The notes under the pieces are model-generated. The model did no database searches and had not been told where the DNA came from. It worked only from the letters and a program-made list of their open reading frames with translations. Made by a program: the position numbers and the translations under genes. From JAJEBT01 sp965221485 (GTDB taxonomy: Bacteria > Pseudomonadota > Alphaproteobacteria > MPNO01 > UBA830), in assembly GCA_965221485.1 (NCBI GenBank), contig OZ244893.1:3968001-4032000 (forward strand): a DNA stretch of 64,000 nt, written 5' to 3'. Positions 60,584-64,000 of this stretch are shown here, piece by piece. The stretch's first letter is position 1, and each line of letters starts with the position of its first letter.

Positions 60584-63106
60584 ATGAGCGTGGATGAAAA
60601 CAGGTCACACGCATCGGACACTGAAAGAATAAGAGCGCCCGGTCGACTTTTTTGGGCCCGATTGGGCTTGGCATGGGAAGGCTTCTGGCCCGCATTCTGG
60701 CCGGTTGCGGGGTTGATTGCGAGCTTCGCGGGTATTGCTCTCCTTGACGGATTTTCCTGGCTTCCGGGGTGGCTGCATGCCGCTGTACTGGCAGCCGTTG
60801 CAGGACTGCTGGCTTGCGGATGCTGGCGCGCCGTTCGTGCTTTCCGATGGCCGTCCCACCGTGACGCTGTCAGGCGCTTGCAGACGGACAGCGAACTCAG
60901 ACATCGCCCGCTGGAAGCGCTCGAAGATCGGTTGCCGGAGGGCGTACGTAATCCGGCATCGGTGGCCCTGTGGGCGGCGCACCAGCGGAGGATGGCCGAA
61001 TCTGTCGCCAGGTTGAGGGTGCGGATGCCGGCTCCCGGACTGGCATCACGCGACCCGTGGTCGGTTCGCATGGCCGTCCTTCTCCTCCTCGTGGTCGGAG
61101 TCGGGGTGGCCGGTAGTGAGGCACCCGAGCGTCTTCGTCAGGCGCTCGTACCCGATCTGAGCGGTTCGGACCGGACCACGGCTGTTGCTCTGCAACTATG
61201 GATCACACCTCCGGATTACACTCTGGAACCACCGATTTTTCTTCAGCGGACGTCCGCGACTGGAGATGTCGGGAAGACTGAAACCGTGGACCCGGGGTCC
61301 CAGATTCAGGACGATGACCTGGGCGGATCGATCAGGCCAGCCATCGAAGTGCCAGCAGGCAGCATCGCGACTGCTATCGTATCCGGGGGTAAGGGTGACG
61401 CACTGCTGGAGTTTGGTGAGGAGAAGATCCTTCTGGAGGAGGTCGATTCACACAATCATCGTCTGGAGTACGAAATCACTACGTCCGGGCGCTTGACCGT
61501 TCTTCATGACGGCAAGTCCCTGGGAACTTGGCGCATTCGAAGCCGACCTGATACTCCGCCTGTGATCGCCTTCGACGGCGCACCGGCCCCTACGGAACGG
61601 GGAACGCTGAGAGTGGCCTACAAGGCCGAGGATGATTACGGCCTCATCGAAATTGAAGGCGACATGCGGCGCACTTACGAACGAGGAACAGTGATCGGGA
61701 AGGAAGTCTCGGTCCTGAACCTGCCCACCGTCAAGGTGGGGGCGCGAACCGTCGCAGATGTCAGTTTCCAGGAAATCGGACCACATCCCTGGGCCGGGCT
61801 GCCCGTGATCATGCGCCTTCGGGCGACAGATGCTGCAGGCCAGACGGGGGTCTCCGAGGAGTTGAAAATCGTGCTCCCCGAGCGCGAGTTCGAGAATCCT
61901 GTCGCACAGAGGATCATTGCCGAGCGTCGACGCCTGACCACGCAACCTGACCGGCGCCGTCCAATCGTTCAGGGACTGGAAAACATCGCCCGCGCACCCG
62001 GAGAATTCAGGGATGACACGGTGGTCTTTCTGGGGCTGGTCATGAGTGCAATGCGCCTCATACATGAGAGAACGGATACAGCCATCTCGCCGGTGCGGGA
62101 CCTGCTGTGGGACCTCGCGCTGAGAGTCGAGGATGGTTTGCTGTCTCATTCAGAGCGAGAACTGGCACGTGCCCAGGAGGCCCTGATGCGGGCCCTCGAT
62201 GAAAACGCACCGGACCACGAACTCGAGCGTCTGATGCGAGAGTTGCAGGCCGCTCTGGAGAACTATCTTAGGGAGCTGTCACGGCAACTCGCCAATATGC
62301 CCGACAGCGAAATGATGCCGATGGATCCGGCGACGCAGATGATGCGCAGTATGGACCTGCAACGAATGCTCGAGGACATTCGCCGCATGATGATGTCGGG
62401 AGCGCGTGAAAGTGCCAGGGAGATGCTGGCCCGCCTTCGACAAACCCTTGAAGCCCTGCGTAATGCGCGCATCATGCGCGGCAATCCCCAGTCCCAGGAG
62501 GGTATGCAGGCCCTGCAAGCTTTACAGGATCTCATTCGCCGTCAGCAACAGCTTATGGATCGCACATTTCGGCAGTCTCAGGGTCAGCAGAACAATGGAA
62601 ATCTGCGCGAAGGAATTCGGCAGGGGGCCGGAGAGCAGCGCGGCCTGAGGGAAGCTCTCGATGCGCTTCAGCGGATGATACGTGACATGATGCAGAACCA
62701 GGGTTCCGCATCTCGCGCCTTCGGACGGGCCGGAGAAGCCATGGAAGAAGCGATCCGGGAACTTGATCGACTTCGCCCCGGAGATGCCGTTGGCGCGCAG
62801 GGCCGGGCCATCGAAGCTCTTCAACGAGCCGGCAGGGGAATGCTCCAGCAAATGATGGGACAGGGAAGACGTGGACCGGGAATGGGTATGCAGGACAGAT
62901 TCAATCCGTTGCGAATCATGCGTGACCCGCTTGGTCGGGAAATGATGAACGAGGACGGAACTGATGTTCGCAGGATAAACATACCGGACCAGGGTACGGT
63001 GGAACGCACCCAGGAAATCATTGAGGAGCTTCGCAAACGATCCGGAGAATCCTATCGGCCGCAACTCGAGCTCGAATATATCAATCGCCTGCTCCAGCGT
63101 TTCTGA
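60584..63106 (+). CDS. TIGR02302/DUF4175 family membrane protein
   Basis: Large 840-residue alphaproteobacterial protein of unknown function. Two hydrophobic segments at residues about 25-75 and a third at about 160-180 (SVRMAVLLLLVVGVGVAG) anchor it. The middle (about 200-430) is probably periplasmic and beta-rich, with the YKAEDDYGLIEIEGDMRRT and LRATDAAGQTGVSEEL segments. The C-terminal third is a helical, Met/Gln/Arg-rich region (for example MRSMDLQRMLEDIRRMMMSG, DMMQNQGSASRAFGRAGEAM). Position after lysA is the family hallmark; the function has not been determined. Confidence 0.88.
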   Translation: MSVDENRSHASDTERIRAPGRLFWARLGLAWEGFWPAFWPVAGLIASFAGIALLDGFSWLPGWLHAAVLAAVAGLLACGCWRAVRAFRWPSHRDAVRRLQTDSELRHRPLEALEDRLPEGVRNPASVALWAAHQRRMAESVARLRVRMPAPGLASRDPWSVRMAVLLLLVVGVGVAGSEAPERLRQALVPDLSGSDRTTAVALQLWITPPDYTLEPPIFLQRTSATGDVGKTETVDPGSQIQDDDLGGSIRPAIEVPAGSIATAIVSGGKGDALLEFGEEKILLEEVDSHNHRLEYEITTSGRLTVLHDGKSLGTWRIRSRPDTPPVIAFDGAPAPTERGTLRVAYKAEDDYGLIEIEGDMRRTYERGTVIGKEVSVLNLPTVKVGARTVADVSFQEIGPHPWAGLPVIMRLRATDAAGQTGVSEELKIVLPEREFENPVAQRIIAERRRLTTQPDRRRPIVQGLENIARAPGEFRDDTVVFLGLVMSAMRLIHERTDTAISPVRDLLWDLALRVEDGLLSHSERELARAQEALMRALDENAPDHELERLMRELQAALENYLRELSRQLANMPDSEMMPMDPATQMMRSMDLQRMLEDIRRMMMSGARESAREMLARLRQTLEALRNARIMRGNPQSQEGMQALQALQDLIRRQQQLMDRTFRQSQGQQNNGNLREGIRQGAGEQRGLREALDALQRMIRDMMQNQGSASRAFGRAGEAMEEAIRELDRLRPGDAVGAQGRAIEALQRAGRGMLQQMMGQGRRGPGMGMQDRFNPLRIMRDPLGREMMNEDGTDVRRINIPDQGTVERTQEIIEELRKRSGESYRPQLELEYINRLLQRF

Positions 63107-63334
63107 CAGCCCTTGCTACGCTGACCCAGGAGCACGGCTGATGGCCGGGCAGGAGGGATACCTGAGTGGGCCGAAGCGTCGCAATATTGAGGCCGTCAGC
63201 GCGGAGCAGATTGCCGGAGACGACACCGACCGGAGCGGATAACCGCTCATGACAGAAAAGGCGGATGTCTCGACTATGGGGCCTCAATACAGGGAGCGGA
63301 TGTCCAGCAGCAGGCCAAAGCCGTGCTGGTCGTG

Positions 63335-63868
63335 TCAGGATTTGATCGTACCAATGAATGGCAGGCTTCGATACTGGTGCGCCATGTCGATGCCATATCC
63401 GAACACGAACCGGTCACCGATGGGAAAACCGACATAGTCGGCTTCGATGTCTACCTCACGTTTTTCGTGCTTGTCGAGCAGGACACAGCTATACACATCA
63501 CGCGCACCGCGTTCCTGCATCAGATCCATGGCAAATGCCATGGTCCGACCCGTGTCGAGTATGTCATCGACGATCATGACCGGCAAATCGCGGATATCCT
63601 GGGACAGGTCGCGAGTCAGTGAGACGGTGCCCGAGCTGCGGGTTCCGCTTCCGTAACTCGACAATGTGATGAAATCCACACGCGGCTCCATGCCAGCGCC
63701 ATTGAGCGCGCGCAGCAGATCTGCTGCGAATATGAAGCTGCCCTTCAGCACGACCACGATGAGAAGATCATCGGGCAGCCGGTTTGCGATGTCCGAAGCC
63801 AGTTCGCTTACGCGCCCTGATATGGTCTCCGAGTCAAGCAGGACCTCTATACACGGGGTCTGGTTCAT
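63335..63868 (-). CDS. hpt: Hypoxanthine phosphoribosyltransferase
   Basis: Purine salvage enzyme converting hypoxanthine (and guanine) with PRPP to IMP/GMP. The 177 residues carry the PRPP-binding signature VMIVDDILDTGRTMAFA, the VVVLKGSFIFAADLLRAL strand and loop, SSYGSGTRSSGTVSL, and the VGFPIGDRFVFGYGID segment that holds the base-stacking phenylalanine. The start overlaps the stop of an upstream minus-strand gene (ATGA), so it is the second gene of a unit that runs off the right edge. Confidence 0.94.
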   Translation of the reverse strand: MNQTPCIEVLLDSETISGRVSELASDIANRLPDDLLIVVVLKGSFIFAADLLRALNGAGMEPRVDFITLSSYGSGTRSSGTVSLTRDLSQDIRDLPVMIVDDILDTGRTMAFAMDLMQERGARDVYSCVLLDKHEKREVDIEADYVGFPIGDRFVFGYGIDMAHQYRSLPFIGTIKS

Positions 63869-64000
63869 TGGACGGTGACGAGTTCGGATACGGATCTGGC
63901 AATGCCAATTCCCACCCGCACGGTTGCGAAGCCTGCCGGAGGAACGAGCGTTGCCGAAAACAAAACGTTCTCGTCCGGCTCCAGGGATCCTGTTGGCGGT
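63865..64000 (-). CDS. Partial CDS, unrecognised protein C-terminus
   Basis: The last 44 residues of a protein reading into the window from the right. They include PTGSLEPDENVLFSATLVPP and VRVGIGIARSVSELVTVQ, followed by a TGA that overlaps the hpt ATG by four bases. No domain is recognised; the gene is truncated by the window edge. Overlap suggests a shared transcript with hpt. Confidence 0.6.
   Translation of the reverse strand, partial: PPTGSLEPDENVLFSATLVPPAGFATVRVGIGIARSVSELVTVQ

Noticed and set aside
1..64000. CRISPR arrays, prophage genes, insertion sequences and rRNA
   Set aside because: No regularly spaced repeats, transposases, integrases or rRNA segments were seen in reading the window.

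Overview
The window looks like a chromosomal segment of a GC-rich, free-living or host-associated alphaproteobacterium. The best taxonomic clue is the right-hand block tlpA <-> argH - lptM - lysA - TIGR02302 (57.1-63.1 kb), an arrangement with an 840-residue TIGR02302/DUF4175 membrane protein that is characteristic of Alphaproteobacteria. The many solute-uptake systems for organic compounds (one ABC, one DctPQM TRAP, one TctCBA, one TAXI-TRAP) fit an oligotrophic, often marine, heterotroph of the Rhodospirillales/Rhodobacterales type. This assignment is inference; no database was searched.

Layout. 0.3-4.9 kb: a complete carbohydrate/polyol-type ABC importer operon. 4.9-8.7 kb: HMG-CoA lyase, a family III CoA-transferase and a GST. 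8.7-10.8 kb: RlmI-like methyltransferase and an EamA exporter. 11-12.7 kb: panB-panC (pantothenate). 13.1-16 kb: DctPQM TRAP transporter. 16.5-17.1 kb: flavin reductase-like protein. 17.7-18.1 kb: a tRNA-Leu(UAA) gene split by a 248-nt group I intron. 18.3-26 kb: minus-strand catabolic run (aminotransferase, SDR, alpha/beta hydrolase, Zn-dependent amidohydrolase, TcuA-like flavoprotein, SixA-like phosphatase, amidohydrolase). 26.3-31.7 kb: TctCBA transporter, 2OG-Fe(II) oxygenase, dihydroorotase-like hydrolase. 32-40.3 kb: scattered single enzymes (hydrolase, Ldh-type dehydrogenase, MFS, NIPSNAP, VOC, methyltransferase, UbiD-like). 41.2-48.2 kb: TAXI-TRAP transporter divergent from a fused 1282-residue hydantoinase/oxoprolinase. 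48.3-50.8 kb: aminotransferase class IV, SufE and PyrD. 51-53.7 kb: cytoplasmic ASST-like protein and a reductive-dehalogenase-like corrinoid/Fe-S protein. 54.3-56.5 kb: a large Ala-rich coiled-coil lipoprotein with a TbpB-like C-terminal barrel, closed by a perfect 20-bp terminator hairpin. 57.1-64 kb: the tlpA/argH/lptM/lysA/TIGR02302 block and hpt.

The transporters and enzymes read as a catalogue of small catabolic islands: uptake genes sit next to hydrolases, dehydrogenases and CoA enzymes that could process the imported acids or amides, but no complete pathway can be assigned from sequence alone. Coding density is lower than usual, with more than a dozen 300-930-bp spacers that show no convincing gene. 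The most noteworthy items are the intron-split tRNA-Leu, the TbpB-like stalked lipoprotein and the reductive-dehalogenase-like protein.
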